Assembly (NCBI RefSeq): GCF_048020265.1 | Contig: NZ_CP171843.1 | Location: 2,232,001-2,296,000 of the forward strand | Length of the DNA: 64,000 bases | Direction: 5' to 3' | Source of the DNA: Limnohabitans_A sp048020265 | Lineage (GTDB): Bacteria > Pseudomonadota > Gammaproteobacteria > Burkholderiales > Burkholderiaceae_C | Part shown: piece after piece, positions 1 to 8,301 of the stretch | Layout of the letters: each line of letters begins with the position of its first letter | How positions within the stretch are numbered: position 1 is the stretch's first letter | Made by a program: the position numbers and the translations under genes | Notes under the pieces: model-generated | Databases searched by the model: none | What the model saw: only the letters and a program-made list of their open reading frames with translations | What the model was told of the DNA's origin: nothing

Positions 1-336
1 AGCACCTTGATGTCACCTGTGCCACTGGGCATCGGCCTGGGTCTGATAGCCGGCAAGGCCATCGGGGTGTTTGGTGTGGCCCACCTGATGATCCGCAGCG
101 GCCTGACCCAAGCGCCGGCCGATGCGTCAACCCTGCAACTGTTGGGGGTGAGCGTGTTGTGCGGCATCGGTTTCACCATGAGTTTGTTCATTGGCGGTTT
201 GGCTTTTGCCGGGCTCGGGCCACAGTTTGAACTCCAGCTCAAACTGGGGGTGTTGGGTGGCTCGGTTGTTGCAGGCTTGCTGGGTACTCTGCTGCTGTGG
301 ATGGCCTCACGTTCACACTGCGGGCCCAAGGCCTGA
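1..336 (+). CDS. nhaA: Na+/H+ antiporter NhaA, C-terminal fragment (5' end outside window)
   Basis: The reading frame is open from the first base and ends at a TGA at 334-336, so only about the last 111 residues are present. The segment is very hydrophobic and carries the NhaA signature GIGFTMSLFIG after a Pro/Gly-rich helix (PVPLGIGLGLIAGKAIGVFG), which correspond to the last transmembrane helices of the family. NhaA is an inner-membrane antiporter that exports Na+ in exchange for protons and serves pH and salt homeostasis. The true start and catalytic Asp residues lie upstream of the window and cannot be checked. Confidence 0.9.
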   Translation, partial: STLMSPVPLGIGLGLIAGKAIGVFGVAHLMIRSGLTQAPADASTLQLLGVSVLCGIGFTMSLFIGGLAFAGLGPQFELQLKLGVLGGSVVAGLLGTLLLWMASRSHCGPKA

Positions 337-406
337 AATCAGACCGGTCACTTAAACAAGGCCTGTGGTTTTCGCAGATCAGCAGCTTCAGCCCCGACAT
401 GGACTT

Positions 407-1690
407 TCAGCGGCTGGCCTTGTCCAGCGCCTGGTCGATGTCCCACAGGATGTCGTCCAGATTTTCCAGGCCCACCGAAATGCGCACCATGTCGGGCGGC
501 ACGCCTGCGGCCAGTTGCTGGGCTTCGTCGAGCTGGCGGTGCGTGGTGCTGGCCGGGTGGCTGATCAGGGTGCGGGTGTCGCCGATGTTGACCAGGTGGC
601 TCATGAACTGCGCCGACTCGATGAATTTCACGCCCTGCGCCAAGCCGCCTTTCACGCCGAACGACAACAGGCCCGAAGCGCCGCGCATCTGCCGCTGCAT
701 CAGGGCGTGCTGTGGGTGGTCACTCAAGCCGGGGTAGTTGACCCAGGCCACGCGCGGGTCGGCCTGCAAAAACTTCGCCACACCCAAAGCGTTGTCGCAG
801 TGCTTGCTCATGCGCAGCGGCAGGGTCTCAACGCCTTGCAAAATTTGCCAGGCACTCATCGGGCTGAGCGATGCGCCAAACACGCGCAGGCTTTCCATGC
901 GGCAGCGCATGGTGAAACCGAAGTCGCCAAAGGTCTCGTAAAACTTAACGCCGTGGTAACCCTGCGAGGGCTCGGTCATGCCCGGAAATTTGCCGTTGTC
1001 CCAGGGAAATTTGCCGCCCTCGACCACCACGCCGCCCAGCGTGGTGCCGTGGCCCGCCAGGTATTTGGTGGCCGAATGCACCACGATGTCCGCGCCCAGC
1101 GCCAGCGGGTTGCACAGCAGCGGGCTGGGCACGGTGTTGTCGATGATGAGCGGCACGCCGTGCGCATGGGCCACCTCGGCCACGGCCGCAATGTCCAGCA
1201 CCACCATGCTTGGGTTGCCCAGACTCTCGGCATACACCGCCCGGGTGTTGGGGCGCATGGCGGCGGCAAAGGCTTCGGGCTTTGTCGCGTCCACAAAGGT
1301 GGTTTCGATGCCGAACTTGGCCAGGCTGGTGGCCAGCAGGGTCACCGAGCCACCGTACAAGGCCCCGGCCGCGACCACATGGTCGCCTGACTGCAAGATG
1401 GTCATCAGCGCCATGGTTTCGGCCGCCATGCCCGAGGCACTGGCCACCGCCGCACGCCCGCCCTCGAGCGCGGCCACACGTTCTTCGAGCACCGCCACCG
1501 TGGGGTTGCTCAAGCGCGAGTACACATTGCCAAAGGTCTGCAGATTGAAGAGCGATGCGGCATGCTCGGCGCTGTCAAACACAAAGCTGCTGGTTTGGTA
1601 GATCGGGAGGGCGCGTGCGCCCGTGGTGGCATCGGGGATTTGCCCGGCGTGGATGGCCAGGGTCTCGGGGTGGAATTGGCGGTCGGTCAT
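407..1690 (-). CDS. metY: O-acetylhomoserine sulfhydrylase (PLP-dependent Cys/Met metabolism enzyme)
   Basis: A 427-residue protein of the Cys/Met gamma-family of PLP enzymes. It makes homocysteine from O-acetylhomoserine and sulfide in the cytoplasm, the direct sulfhydrylation route to methionine. The N-terminus (HPETLAIHAGQ, then TGARALPIYQTSSFVF) and the PLP site SATKYLAGHG with the Schiff-base lysine at residue 209 are typical. Full length and the GLEN..D C-terminus match MetY rather than the shorter MetB/MetC group. It lies downstream of a CoA-binding-protein gene on the same strand, 64 bases apart. Substrate choice within the family (O-acetyl versus O-succinyl) is inferred from overall resemblance. 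Confidence 0.9.
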   Translation of the reverse strand: MTDRQFHPETLAIHAGQIPDATTGARALPIYQTSSFVFDSAEHAASLFNLQTFGNVYSRLSNPTVAVLEERVAALEGGRAAVASASGMAAETMALMTILQSGDHVVAAGALYGGSVTLLATSLAKFGIETTFVDATKPEAFAAAMRPNTRAVYAESLGNPSMVVLDIAAVAEVAHAHGVPLIIDNTVPSPLLCNPLALGADIVVHSATKYLAGHGTTLGGVVVEGGKFPWDNGKFPGMTEPSQGYHGVKFYETFGDFGFTMRCRMESLRVFGASLSPMSAWQILQGVETLPLRMSKHCDNALGVAKFLQADPRVAWVNYPGLSDHPQHALMQRQMRGASGLLSFGVKGGLAQGVKFIESAQFMSHLVNIGDTRTLISHPASTTHRQLDEAQQLAAGVPPDMVRISVGLENLDDILWDIDQALDKASR

Positions 1691-1754
1691 GGTGTTCGGT
1701 CTGAAAAGTTGGCTTGAATGGTTAGGCGCCCACCCCCGTGGGCGATGGCTGGCC

Positions 1755-2222
1755 TCACACCAGACGCCGCGCCGAGATGATGCCGGTGTTCACGCCCACC
1801 CAGTTCAGGCCGCCAAACAGCCGGGAGTGCTCGATCTTGACGCAGCGGTTGGTCACCGAATCCATACCCACCTGCCGGGCCAGGGTGTCAGCCTGCGCGT
1901 TCGCCACGCCCAGCTGCTGCCAAAGACACTTGGCGCCGATCTGCACCGCTTGCTCGGCAATGGGCAGCACGTCGTCGCTGCGGCGAAACACTTCAACCAT
2001 GTCCACCTGGAAGGGGATGTCGGCCAGGCTGGCGTAACAGGTCTCGCCCAAGACTTTCTGGCCCGCATAGCGCGGATTCACCGGCACGATCTTGAAGCCG
2101 TGCGACTGCATGTACTTGGCCGCGAAATAGCTGGGTCGATGCCATTCGGCCGACAGGCCCACCACCGCGATGGTGGGGCAACTTTTGAGGATGCGCCGCA
2201 GCGCGTGCAAATCGTTGTGCAT
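1755..2222 (-). CDS. CoA-binding domain protein (CoA_binding_2 family)
   Basis: About 155 residues forming a single Rossmann-like CoA-binding domain. Visible family features are the opening strand and loop TIAVVGLSAEWHRPSYFAAKY near residues 17-36, the VNP..AG.KVLGE segment, and a Cys late in the domain (NRCVKIEH). An upstream in-frame TTG at 2240 would add six residues, but the ATG at 2222 (MHNDLHAL) is the more likely start. The 5' end is nearly contiguous with the MFS gene stop, suggesting co-transcription with it and perhaps with metY. Proteins of this family resemble the CoA-binding part of succinyl-CoA synthetases, but no reaction is established for the stand-alone form. Confidence 0.8.
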   Translation of the reverse strand: MHNDLHALRRILKSCPTIAVVGLSAEWHRPSYFAAKYMQSHGFKIVPVNPRYAGQKVLGETCYASLADIPFQVDMVEVFRRSDDVLPIAEQAVQIGAKCLWQQLGVANAQADTLARQVGMDSVTNRCVKIEHSRLFGGLNWVGVNTGIISARRLV

Positions 2223-2243
2223 CAGGTGCTTCTTTCTCAAAAA

Positions 2244-3473
2244 TCAATACCGCGCTTGGCCGCAGCGTTTCATTTGCCGTGAGGCCCAGGTGGCCATCAG
2301 CGACAGCACGCCGCACACGGCCATCACGCCCAGGTAGTGCCCACTGAAATCAAAGGCTGCCCCGGCCAACACAGGGCCCAGCAAATTGCCCAGGGCCGCG
2401 CCGCTGTAGAGCGTGCCCACCACGCTGGCCACCGAACGGCCGCCAAAATAATCCATGCAAATAGCAGGCAAGAGCGACACGATGGAGCCATAACTCAGGC
2501 CAAACCACAGGGCAAACAACACCAGCATGGCCTGCCCGCCCGCCGCGCCCCACAGCAGATATGACGCGCCCATGGACAGTTGCATCAACACCAGCGTTTG
2601 CGCCCGGCCCAGCCGGTCAGCCAGCAGGCCAATGGCAAAGCGCCCGACCAGACTGCCCACGCCAATCAAACCCACCAAGCCCACCGCAAAGGCTTCGCCC
2701 AGTCCCAGATCCCGCGCCGAGGCGGACACATGCGCAAAAGGAATGAACATCACGGGCGAGGCCAGTACGGTGGCCAGGTACAGCCAGCGGAAGGTGGGGC
2801 TGCGCAAAGTCTCGCGCAAAGACAGACCGGAGGCCGGGCCCCCCGCACTGGGCATACCGGGGGCGGCTTGCGTGGCAGGGGCGCGGCGCAGCAAACCCGC
2901 CGCCAACAAGCCCAGCACCAACACGGCCAAGGCCAGCAGCTGCATGGCCTCGCGCCAGGGCATGGGGCCAATCGCCATGGCCACCAGCACCGGCACCAGC
3001 AAGGTGCCCGCGCCCACGCCCGAGCTGGCGATGCCCCCGGCCAAGCCGCGCCGGGTGGTGAACCAGGGCTGCACGCTGGCAATCGACGGCGTGTACACCA
3101 GCGCAATGCCCAGGCCCACCAGCAAGCCGTAGCTGACATACACCGCCAGCAAGGACGAGGCCCAGCTGGTGGCCAGCAGGCCCAGCGCGATGAGTGCCAT
3201 GCCCGCCGAGCAGACGATGCGCGGCCCGAAGCGGTCGGCCAGCATGCCGCCGCCCGCGCCCAGCACAAAGTACACAAAGCCCGACAGGCCAAAAATCCAG
3301 GACACATCGGCCCGCTGCGCCGAGAACTCGGCCGCAAACGACTCAAAAAACGCCGCAAACGAGTACGACACCCCAAAGATCAGCGCCAGGCAAGCAAAAG
3401 TGGCCCAAACCACCACCCAGGCATAGGGGGTCTCTTTCATGCGGTCTCCGTACTTTTCAAAGGTGTTGGCCAT
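2244..3473 (-). CDS. MFS transporter (oxalate/formate-antiporter-like)
   Basis: A 409-residue inner-membrane protein with about 12 hydrophobic segments in two halves, and the MFS loop motif GMLADRFGPR between helices 2 and 3 (repeated as GLLADRLGRAQ in the second half). The frame stays open upstream to 3644, but that would overlap a divergent small gene. The ATG at 3473 (MANTFEKYGDR) follows a GAAGG ribosome site. The architecture resembles the OFA/monocarboxylate group of MFS carriers. The substrate cannot be told from sequence, and adjacency to a CoA-binding protein is only a weak hint of an organic acid. Confidence 0.82.
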   Translation of the reverse strand: MANTFEKYGDRMKETPYAWVVVWATFACLALIFGVSYSFAAFFESFAAEFSAQRADVSWIFGLSGFVYFVLGAGGGMLADRFGPRIVCSAGMALIALGLLATSWASSLLAVYVSYGLLVGLGIALVYTPSIASVQPWFTTRRGLAGGIASSGVGAGTLLVPVLVAMAIGPMPWREAMQLLALAVLVLGLLAAGLLRRAPATQAAPGMPSAGGPASGLSLRETLRSPTFRWLYLATVLASPVMFIPFAHVSASARDLGLGEAFAVGLVGLIGVGSLVGRFAIGLLADRLGRAQTLVLMQLSMGASYLLWGAAGGQAMLVLFALWFGLSYGSIVSLLPAICMDYFGGRSVASVVGTLYSGAALGNLLGPVLAGAAFDFSGHYLGVMAVCGVLSLMATWASRQMKRCGQARY

Positions 3474-3537
3474 TGTGCCTTCAAGAGATCGGCCGGTCTG
3501 TCCATAATGGCTCACCCCAACGCTGGAGCGCGCAGCC

Positions 3538-3681
3538 ATGACACAGGACCCTCGCCCCCCGCACGAATCCAAAAGCCTGGAAGACGTGGTGCTCAAATTC
3601 ATCGAAAAGCACAACCGCCCGATCTGGGCCGCCATTTTCGCCATCGCTTTGGCCGTGGTCTACGGCATGAACGTCCACTGA
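3538..3681 (+). CDS. Small putative membrane protein, 47 aa
   Basis: A short ORF that starts with ATG at 3538 and ends with TGA at 3679-3681. Residues 1-27 are charged (DPRPPHESKSLEDVVLKF) and residues 28-45 form one hydrophobic helix (IWAAIFAIALAVVYGM). This hydrophilic-head plus single-helix design is typical of real small membrane proteins. It is divergent from the MFS gene and 39 bases ahead of the next gene on the same strand. I do not recognise a family. Codon usage resembles the neighbours, but a 47-codon ORF can arise by chance in GC-rich DNA. Confidence 0.55.
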   Translation: MTQDPRPPHESKSLEDVVLKFIEKHNRPIWAAIFAIALAVVYGMNVH

Positions 3682-3720
3682 AGCCACCCCAGGTTTGGGG
3701 GCCTGCGACAATCCCACCCC

Positions 3721-4680
3721 ATGCACCTGATCATTCCTTATGCGGCCAGCCAGGCCTTCACCGGCCCCGAGGTCTGGGCCGGTTTGCAGTTGCCCAAGCT
3801 GCAAACCCTGCTGGGCCAACTGCAGCGCCAGCAGGTGTTGCAAGACCGCCGCCCCACCCCCTGGCACCTGCCGCACGAACGCCTGCAAGCCCAAGCCCTG
3901 GGCTGGTCACCGGATGCCGACACCTTGCCCTGGGCCGCTTGGCACCAGGCGCAGCAAGGCACGCACAGCACCGCCCCCCAAGCCTGGATGACGCCCTGCC
4001 ATTGGCAAATCGGCATGGACGAGGTGGTCATGGCCGACCCGGCGCATTTGCACCTGTCTGACGATGAATCGCAGCAACTGCTGCAAGCCATGCAACCGTT
4101 CTTGCAGGAAGACGGCCTGCACGTCACCTGGCACAGCGCCTTGCTCTGGCATGTCCAAGGGGCGCTGCTGGCCGACGTGCCCACCGCCTCGCTGGACCGG
4201 GTGATTGGTCAGAACGTGAAGCCCTGGATGCCAGATCATCCGACAGCCCGCCCCTTGCAGCGCCTGCAAAGCGAGATGCAAATGCTGCTCTACAACCATC
4301 CGGTCAACGATGCCCGAGAAGCCAAGCGGCAGTACACCGTGAACGCCTTCTGGCTGCACGGCGCGGGCATGCTGCCCGAGCACACAGCCGCCGCTGGACA
4401 GGCCGTGACTTTGTCGCACGCCTTGCGCAGCAGTGCTTTGCATGGCGACGTGCAGGCTTGGCAGCAAGCCTGGCAGCAACTCGATGCCACGGCCGTGGCC
4501 GACCTGTTGCAACACGTCAAGGCCACGGGCCAAGGCACGCTCAGCCTGTGCAGTGAGCACACAGCCCACACATACACCGCTGCACCTGCCGCTTGGTACC
4601 AGCGCACCACTCGCACATTAACCCGGCTGTTCAACAAACCCTCTCCTGCAGCGGCACTCCAAGCCCTCATCACCTCCTGA
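3721..4680 (+). CDS. Conserved protein of unknown function upstream of recJ
   Basis: A 319-residue soluble protein, rich in Gln, Leu, His and Trp, without a signal peptide or membrane helix. Relatives in Burkholderiales are often labelled 'phosphoglycerate mutase' or COG4255, but I see neither the RHG..W/N histidine-phosphatase motif nor the metal ligands of the cofactor-independent enzyme, so that name should not be trusted. Recognisable blocks are MTPCHWQIGMDEVVMADP and the W-rich VNAFWLHGAG. It is 18 bases upstream of recJ and probably co-transcribed with it, which hints at no more than a housekeeping role. Confidence 0.7.
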   Translation: MHLIIPYAASQAFTGPEVWAGLQLPKLQTLLGQLQRQQVLQDRRPTPWHLPHERLQAQALGWSPDADTLPWAAWHQAQQGTHSTAPQAWMTPCHWQIGMDEVVMADPAHLHLSDDESQQLLQAMQPFLQEDGLHVTWHSALLWHVQGALLADVPTASLDRVIGQNVKPWMPDHPTARPLQRLQSEMQMLLYNHPVNDAREAKRQYTVNAFWLHGAGMLPEHTAAAGQAVTLSHALRSSALHGDVQAWQQAWQQLDATAVADLLQHVKATGQGTLSLCSEHTAHTYTAAPAAWYQRTTRTLTRLFNKPSPAAALQALITS

Positions 4681-4698
4681 ACATCCCTGAATCGCCCC

Positions 4699-6492
4699 AT
4701 GAATTTGCTCACCCGAGATGTGCCCCCCCGCAGCGCCTGGGCGCTGGAACAAGCGGGCATCCACCCCCTGCTGGCCCGCCTGTACGCCGCCCGTGGCGTG
4801 CAGTCCAAAGACGAACTCGACGACGCGCTGAACCTGTTGCTGCCCCCGGCGGGCATGCTGGGCACCACGGAAGCGGCCAAGCTGCTGGCCGACGCCATCG
4901 CGCAAAACAAGCGCCTGTGCATCGTGGCCGATTACGACTGCGACGGCGCGACCGCCTGCGCCGTGGGCGTACGTGGCCTGCGCATGCTGGGGGCGCGCAA
5001 CGTGAGCTATCTGGTGCCCGACCGCGTGGTCGACGGCTACGGCCTGACCCCACCCATTGCCGAGCGTGTGCACGCGCAAGGCGCGGATGTGCTGATCACC
5101 GTGGACAACGGCATCGCCAGCGTGGCGGGCGTGCAGGCGGCGCAAGCGCTGGGCCTGCAGGTGCTGGTGACCGACCACCATTTGCCCGGCAGCGAACTGC
5201 CCAGCGCCGAAGTCATCGTCAACCCCAACCAGCCCGGTTGCGGCTTTGCCAGCAAGTCCATCGCAGGCGTGGGCGTGATGTTTTACGTGCTGCTGGCCCT
5301 GCGGGCCGAGCTGCGCCAGCGCGGCGTGTTTGATGCAACCGAGCCAGCGCCGGGCCGCCCCAAGCTGGCGAGCACCCCCTCGGGGGGCAGCGAACCACAC
5401 GAAGTGGGGAGCGTGGGGGCACGTCCTCAGCCGCGCCTCGACGCCCTGCTGCCCTTGGTGGCTTTGGGCACCGTGGCCGACGTGGTCAAGCTCGACGCCA
5501 ACAACCGTCGCCTGGTGGCGCAAGGCCTGCGCCGCGTGCGTGCGGGTGCCCTGCCCCCAGGCATGGCCGCGCTCATGCGGGCGGCCAGCCGCGAAACCGC
5601 CAGGGCCACGACCTTTGACTTTGGCTTTGCCCTGGGGCCGCGCATCAACGCGGCAGGCCGCTTGGCCGACATGACACTCGGCATCGAGTGCCTGCTGACC
5701 GACGACGCAGGCCGCGCCGACGAGCTGGCCAAACAGCTGGACGCGATCAACCGCGAACGCCGCGTGATCGAAGGCGACATGCGCGAGATGGCGATGGAAA
5801 TGGCCGAGTCCTTGTTTGACGAGGGCGACGAGCCGCCGCCTGCCATTTGCGTGTTCGATCCGGACTTTCACGAAGGCGTGGTGGGCATCGTGGCCTCGCG
5901 CATCAAGGACAAGCTGCACCGCCCCACCTTTGTGTTTGCGGCCAGCAGCGCCCCGGGCAAAGAGCACGAACTCAAAGGCTCAGGCCGCTCGATTGCGGGC
6001 TTTCATTTGCGCGACGCGCTCGACCTGGTGGCCAAACGCGCCCCGGGCGTGCTGCTGCGCTTCGGCGGCCACGCCATGGCGGCGGGCTGCACTATTGCCG
6101 AAGAGCATCTGGATGTGTTCGAGGAAACGCTGAACCAGGTGGCCATGGAATGGCTGGACGCGGCCACGCTGCAACGCCGCCTGGAAACCGACGGCCCGCT
6201 GCCCGCCGAATACCACCGGGTGGATTTGGTGGACATGCTGCACCACGAGGTCTGGGGCCAGGGCTTTGCGCCACCCGTGTTCTGCGAAGAGATCGAGATC
6301 TTGTCGCAACGCTTGGTGGGCGAAAAACACCTGTCGCTCAAGATGAAGCACCAGGGCCAGCCGGTCGACGGCATCTGGTTTGGCCGCACCGAGCCTTTGC
6401 CCTCAAAAGTGAAACTGGCCTATCGGCTCGACGCCGACGAGTGGCAGGGCCAAAAGCGGGTGCGCTTTTTGGTGGAAGGTGCGGAGCTTTGA
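4699..6492 (+). CDS. recJ: Single-stranded-DNA-specific exonuclease RecJ
   Basis: A 597-residue DHH-superfamily nuclease. It degrades single-stranded DNA 5' to 3' with Mn2+ or Mg2+ in RecF-pathway recombination, mismatch repair and base-excision repair. Motif ADYDCDG (about residues 78-83), TVDNGI (134-139), VTDHH (157-161) and the DHHA1 block GSGRSIAGFHL plus RFGGHAMAAG are all present, and the OB-like C-terminus follows. The odd point is a Pro/Gly/Ser-rich insert at about residues 214-246, encoded by a GC-rich repeat element (5359-5420) that keeps the frame. It lies in a surface loop between conserved DHH motifs, so the enzyme is probably functional. Confidence 0.96.
   Translation: MNLLTRDVPPRSAWALEQAGIHPLLARLYAARGVQSKDELDDALNLLLPPAGMLGTTEAAKLLADAIAQNKRLCIVADYDCDGATACAVGVRGLRMLGARNVSYLVPDRVVDGYGLTPPIAERVHAQGADVLITVDNGIASVAGVQAAQALGLQVLVTDHHLPGSELPSAEVIVNPNQPGCGFASKSIAGVGVMFYVLLALRAELRQRGVFDATEPAPGRPKLASTPSGGSEPHEVGSVGARPQPRLDALLPLVALGTVADVVKLDANNRRLVAQGLRRVRAGALPPGMAALMRAASRETARATTFDFGFALGPRINAAGRLADMTLGIECLLTDDAGRADELAKQLDAINRERRVIEGDMREMAMEMAESLFDEGDEPPPAICVFDPDFHEGVVGIVASRIKDKLHRPTFVFAASSAPGKEHELKGSGRSIAGFHLRDALDLVAKRAPGVLLRFGGHAMAAGCTIAEEHLDVFEETLNQVAMEWLDAATLQRRLETDGPLPAEYHRVDLVDMLHHEVWGQGFAPPVFCEEIEILSQRLVGEKHLSLKMKHQGQPVDGIWFGRTEPLPSKVKLAYRLDADEWQGQKRVRFLVEGAEL
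5359..5420. repeat. GC-rich nested-hairpin repeat embedded in recJ
   Basis: Within the recJ coding sequence lies a run with a CCCCCT/CGGGGGG stem (5375-5387), followed by the small hairpin CCACACGAAGTGG (5395-5407) and a GAGCGTGGGGGC end. From memory, closely similar palindromic units are dispersed between genes in Comamonadaceae genomes. Here the unit is in frame and translated into low-complexity residues (PKLASTPSGGSEPHEVGS). Dispersal cannot be confirmed from one copy in the window. Confidence 0.6.
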
Positions 6493-6495
6493 GTT

Positions 6496-7002
6496 TCAGT
6501 GCTTGGTCGCGACTTTGCCCTGCAAGGCGTTGAGCACGGGGCCAGACACCAGGCCCGAAACATCACCGCCGAGCTTGGCGATTTCGCGCACCAAGGTGCT
6601 GCTGATGTGCTGCACGCCCGCGCTGGTATGCAAAAACACCGTGTCCACCTCGGGAGCCAAGTGGCGGTTCATGCCCGACATTTGCGTTTCGTAGTCGTAG
6701 TCGGTCACCGAGCGCAGGCCGCGCACGATGACCTGGGCGTTTTGCGCCCGCACAAATTCCACAATCAGACCGTCAAAGGGCAGCACCTTCACGTTGGGGC
6801 AATCGGCCAAGGCGGCTTGCGCCAAGGCCACGCGCTCGTCCAGGCTGAACAGGGTTTTTTTGTGGTGCGCCACCGCCACCGCAATGATGACCTGGTCGAA
6901 CAATTTGGCGGCACGGCGGATTGCGTCTTCGTGCCCCAGGGTGAGCGGATCAAAGGTGCCGGAGTACACGGCGGTGACAGCAGCGTTGGCAGATCGGCTC
7001 AT
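6496..7002 (-). CDS. coaD: Phosphopantetheine adenylyltransferase CoaD
   Basis: 168 residues, the usual family length. The enzyme transfers AMP from ATP to 4'-phosphopantetheine, the penultimate step of coenzyme A synthesis. The nucleotidyltransferase motif GTFDPLTLGH (residues 15-24, T/HxGH type), the VRGLRSVTDYDYE block and the ISSTLVRE motif are all visible. An AAGGA ribosome site lies 7 bases before the ATG. It follows rsmD on the same strand 50 bases later, a common bacterial pairing, and ends tail-to-tail three bases from recJ. Confidence 0.97.
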   Translation of the reverse strand: MSRSANAAVTAVYSGTFDPLTLGHEDAIRRAAKLFDQVIIAVAVAHHKKTLFSLDERVALAQAALADCPNVKVLPFDGLIVEFVRAQNAQVIVRGLRSVTDYDYETQMSGMNRHLAPEVDTVFLHTSAGVQHISSTLVREIAKLGGDVSGLVSGPVLNALQGKVATKH

Positions 7003-7052
7003 GGTGGGGTCCTTGAAAAGCGGGGGCGGGCTTGAATGGCTTGTCCGACAAA

Positions 7053-7742
7053 TTATGCGGTGCGTTGCAACAAATGGGCATGCACGGCCCCTGCTTTGAG
7101 GTGGCGCTCACAGTGCAACCCCCAAGCGTCCAAGGCCTCAGCGCTCCAGGCCACAGGCGCTTCCAGATAAATCCAGCCACCCACAGGCACCGCTTTGGCC
7201 GCTGCTTTGAGCGCAGGTTCAAACCAGGGTCCGTCAAAAGGCGGGTCCAGAAACACCAGGTCCACGCTGCCCGCAGGCAAACGGCCCAAGGCGGTCACAG
7301 CGTCACCGCGCTGCACGCTGACCATGCTGGCTTTGAGCCGCGTGGCGTTGTCCTGCAAGTCGCGCACCAGCACAGCATCTTGCTCGACCATCAACACATG
7401 GGCTGCGCCACGCGAGGCGGCTTCGAGACCCAACACGCCTGTGCCTGCAAACGCATCCACACAGCGCCAACCGCTCAGGTCCTGGCCCAGCCAGTTGAAC
7501 AAGGTTTCGCGCACACGGTCGGGTGTGGGGCGCAGGCCGGGTTTGTCGATCACCTTCAGCCGGGTGCGGCGCCATTGCCCGCCAATGATGCGGATCTCTT
7601 GCGAAGGCGGGCCTTTGGGCGCTCGGTACTGAGGCTTTTTGGCGTCGGCTTGGCGGGAACTGCCGCTGGCCGACTGGCGTGAAGAAGAGGGTGAAGGCAT
7701 AGCCCGCAAGTGTAAAGGCCAAGACGACGAGCCCCGGGACAT
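7053..7742 (-). CDS. rsmD: 16S rRNA (guanine966-N2)-methyltransferase RsmD
   Basis: A 229-residue SAM-dependent methyltransferase that modifies G966 of 16S rRNA during 30S assembly. Motifs are RIIGGQWRRTRL at the start of the domain (51-62), the SAM-binding DAFAGTGVLGLEAASRG (96-112) and the catalytic LDPPFDGP (165-172). The first about 45 residues are a Ser/Lys-rich extension. The ATG at 7742 and one at 7700 (MPSPSSSR) are both possible starts, neither with a strong ribosome site. It forms the expected rsmD-coaD pair. Confidence 0.93.
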   Translation of the reverse strand: MSRGSSSWPLHLRAMPSPSSSRQSASGSSRQADAKKPQYRAPKGPPSQEIRIIGGQWRRTRLKVIDKPGLRPTPDRVRETLFNWLGQDLSGWRCVDAFAGTGVLGLEAASRGAAHVLMVEQDAVLVRDLQDNATRLKASMVSVQRGDAVTALGRLPAGSVDLVFLDPPFDGPWFEPALKAAAKAVPVGGWIYLEAPVAWSAEALDAWGLHCERHLKAGAVHAHLLQRTA

Positions 7743-7774
7743 GCGACCCCTGCTCGGGCTTGAGGCGCCGACAG

Positions 7775-7803
7775 AAAAAAACCAGCGAAGCGCTGGTTTT
7801 TTT
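7775..7803. terminator. Bidirectional rho-independent terminator
   Basis: A 13-bp perfect stem (AAAAAAACCAGCG / CGCTGGTTTTTTT) with an AAG loop, flanked by A and T runs on both sides. It sits between the stop of the Ala/Lys-rich gene and the start of rsmD on the minus strand, so it should end transcription of the former. Confidence 0.9.
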
Positions 7804-7841
7804 CATCTACGCTGGCCAGGCCAGAAGCCTGGCCATGGCGC

Positions 7842-8129
7842 TCACTTGGGCTGAGCGACTTTGGCGTCCACTTTGGCTTCCGCCTTCACCACCGACGCAT
7901 CGGCTTTGGCTGCAGCTTGGGCCGCTTTCTTGTCTGCCTTGGAGGTGGCCTTTTTCTCGGCTTTGGCATCGGCTTTCAAAGCGGCCTTGGCATCTTTGGC
8001 CTCTGTTTTGGCGGTGGCCACTGCCACGGCAGGGGCAGCCACAGCTGCAGCGGGCGCCGCAGCAGGGGCTTGGGCGAATGCGCCAACAGCAAAGAAACCG
8101 GCGACGAGGGTGGCGAGCAGCTTGTTCAT
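7842..8129 (-). CDS. Ala/Lys-rich exported protein, 95 aa
   Basis: The ATG at 8129 (MNKLLATLVAGFFAVGAFAQ) gives a clear Sec signal peptide with cleavage after about residue 20 (AFA-Q). An in-frame extension to 8165 would bury it and is unlikely. The mature part is low complexity: an Ala/Pro stretch, then repeating Ala-Lys-Asp/Glu units (KAEAKADKKA style) that should form a charged helix. I know no function; similar small proteins are common and unassigned in Comamonadaceae. A 12-bp inverted repeat lies just upstream and a strong terminator downstream, so it is probably monocistronic. Confidence 0.75.
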   Translation of the reverse strand: MNKLLATLVAGFFAVGAFAQAPAAAPAAAVAAPAVAVATAKTEAKDAKAALKADAKAEKKATSKADKKAAQAAAKADASVVKAEAKVDAKVAQPK

Positions 8130-8149
8130 TTGAAAGATCCTTGGTTCAG

Positions 8150-8182
8150 GTTGCAAGTCCAACACCTTGCTGGACTTGCAAC
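8150..8182 (-). repeat. 12-bp perfect inverted repeat upstream of the Ala/Lys-rich gene
   Basis: GTTGCAAGTCCA (8150-8161) and TGGACTTGCAAC (8171-8182) are exact reverse complements separated by 9 bases. The element ends 20 bases before the ATG at 8129. There is no T run after it on either strand, so an operator or a 5'-UTR stem-loop is more likely than a terminator of the upstream peptidase operon. Confidence 0.7.
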
Positions 8183-8301
8183 TTCAACGCGGCCGCACAG
8201 GGTTCTGATGACCCATGCAGCACCGCAGTTGTAACGCCATGTGTTTGCCTGCGCAGCCTGACAAGTCATCCCCAGGAATTTCGCAACCGCCGTTCAACAG
8301 A

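Noticed and set aside
2580..4061. 493-codon frame across the MFS gene and beyond
   Set aside because: Gln/Pro/Arg/His-rich translation typical of an antisense frame; spans three supported genes.
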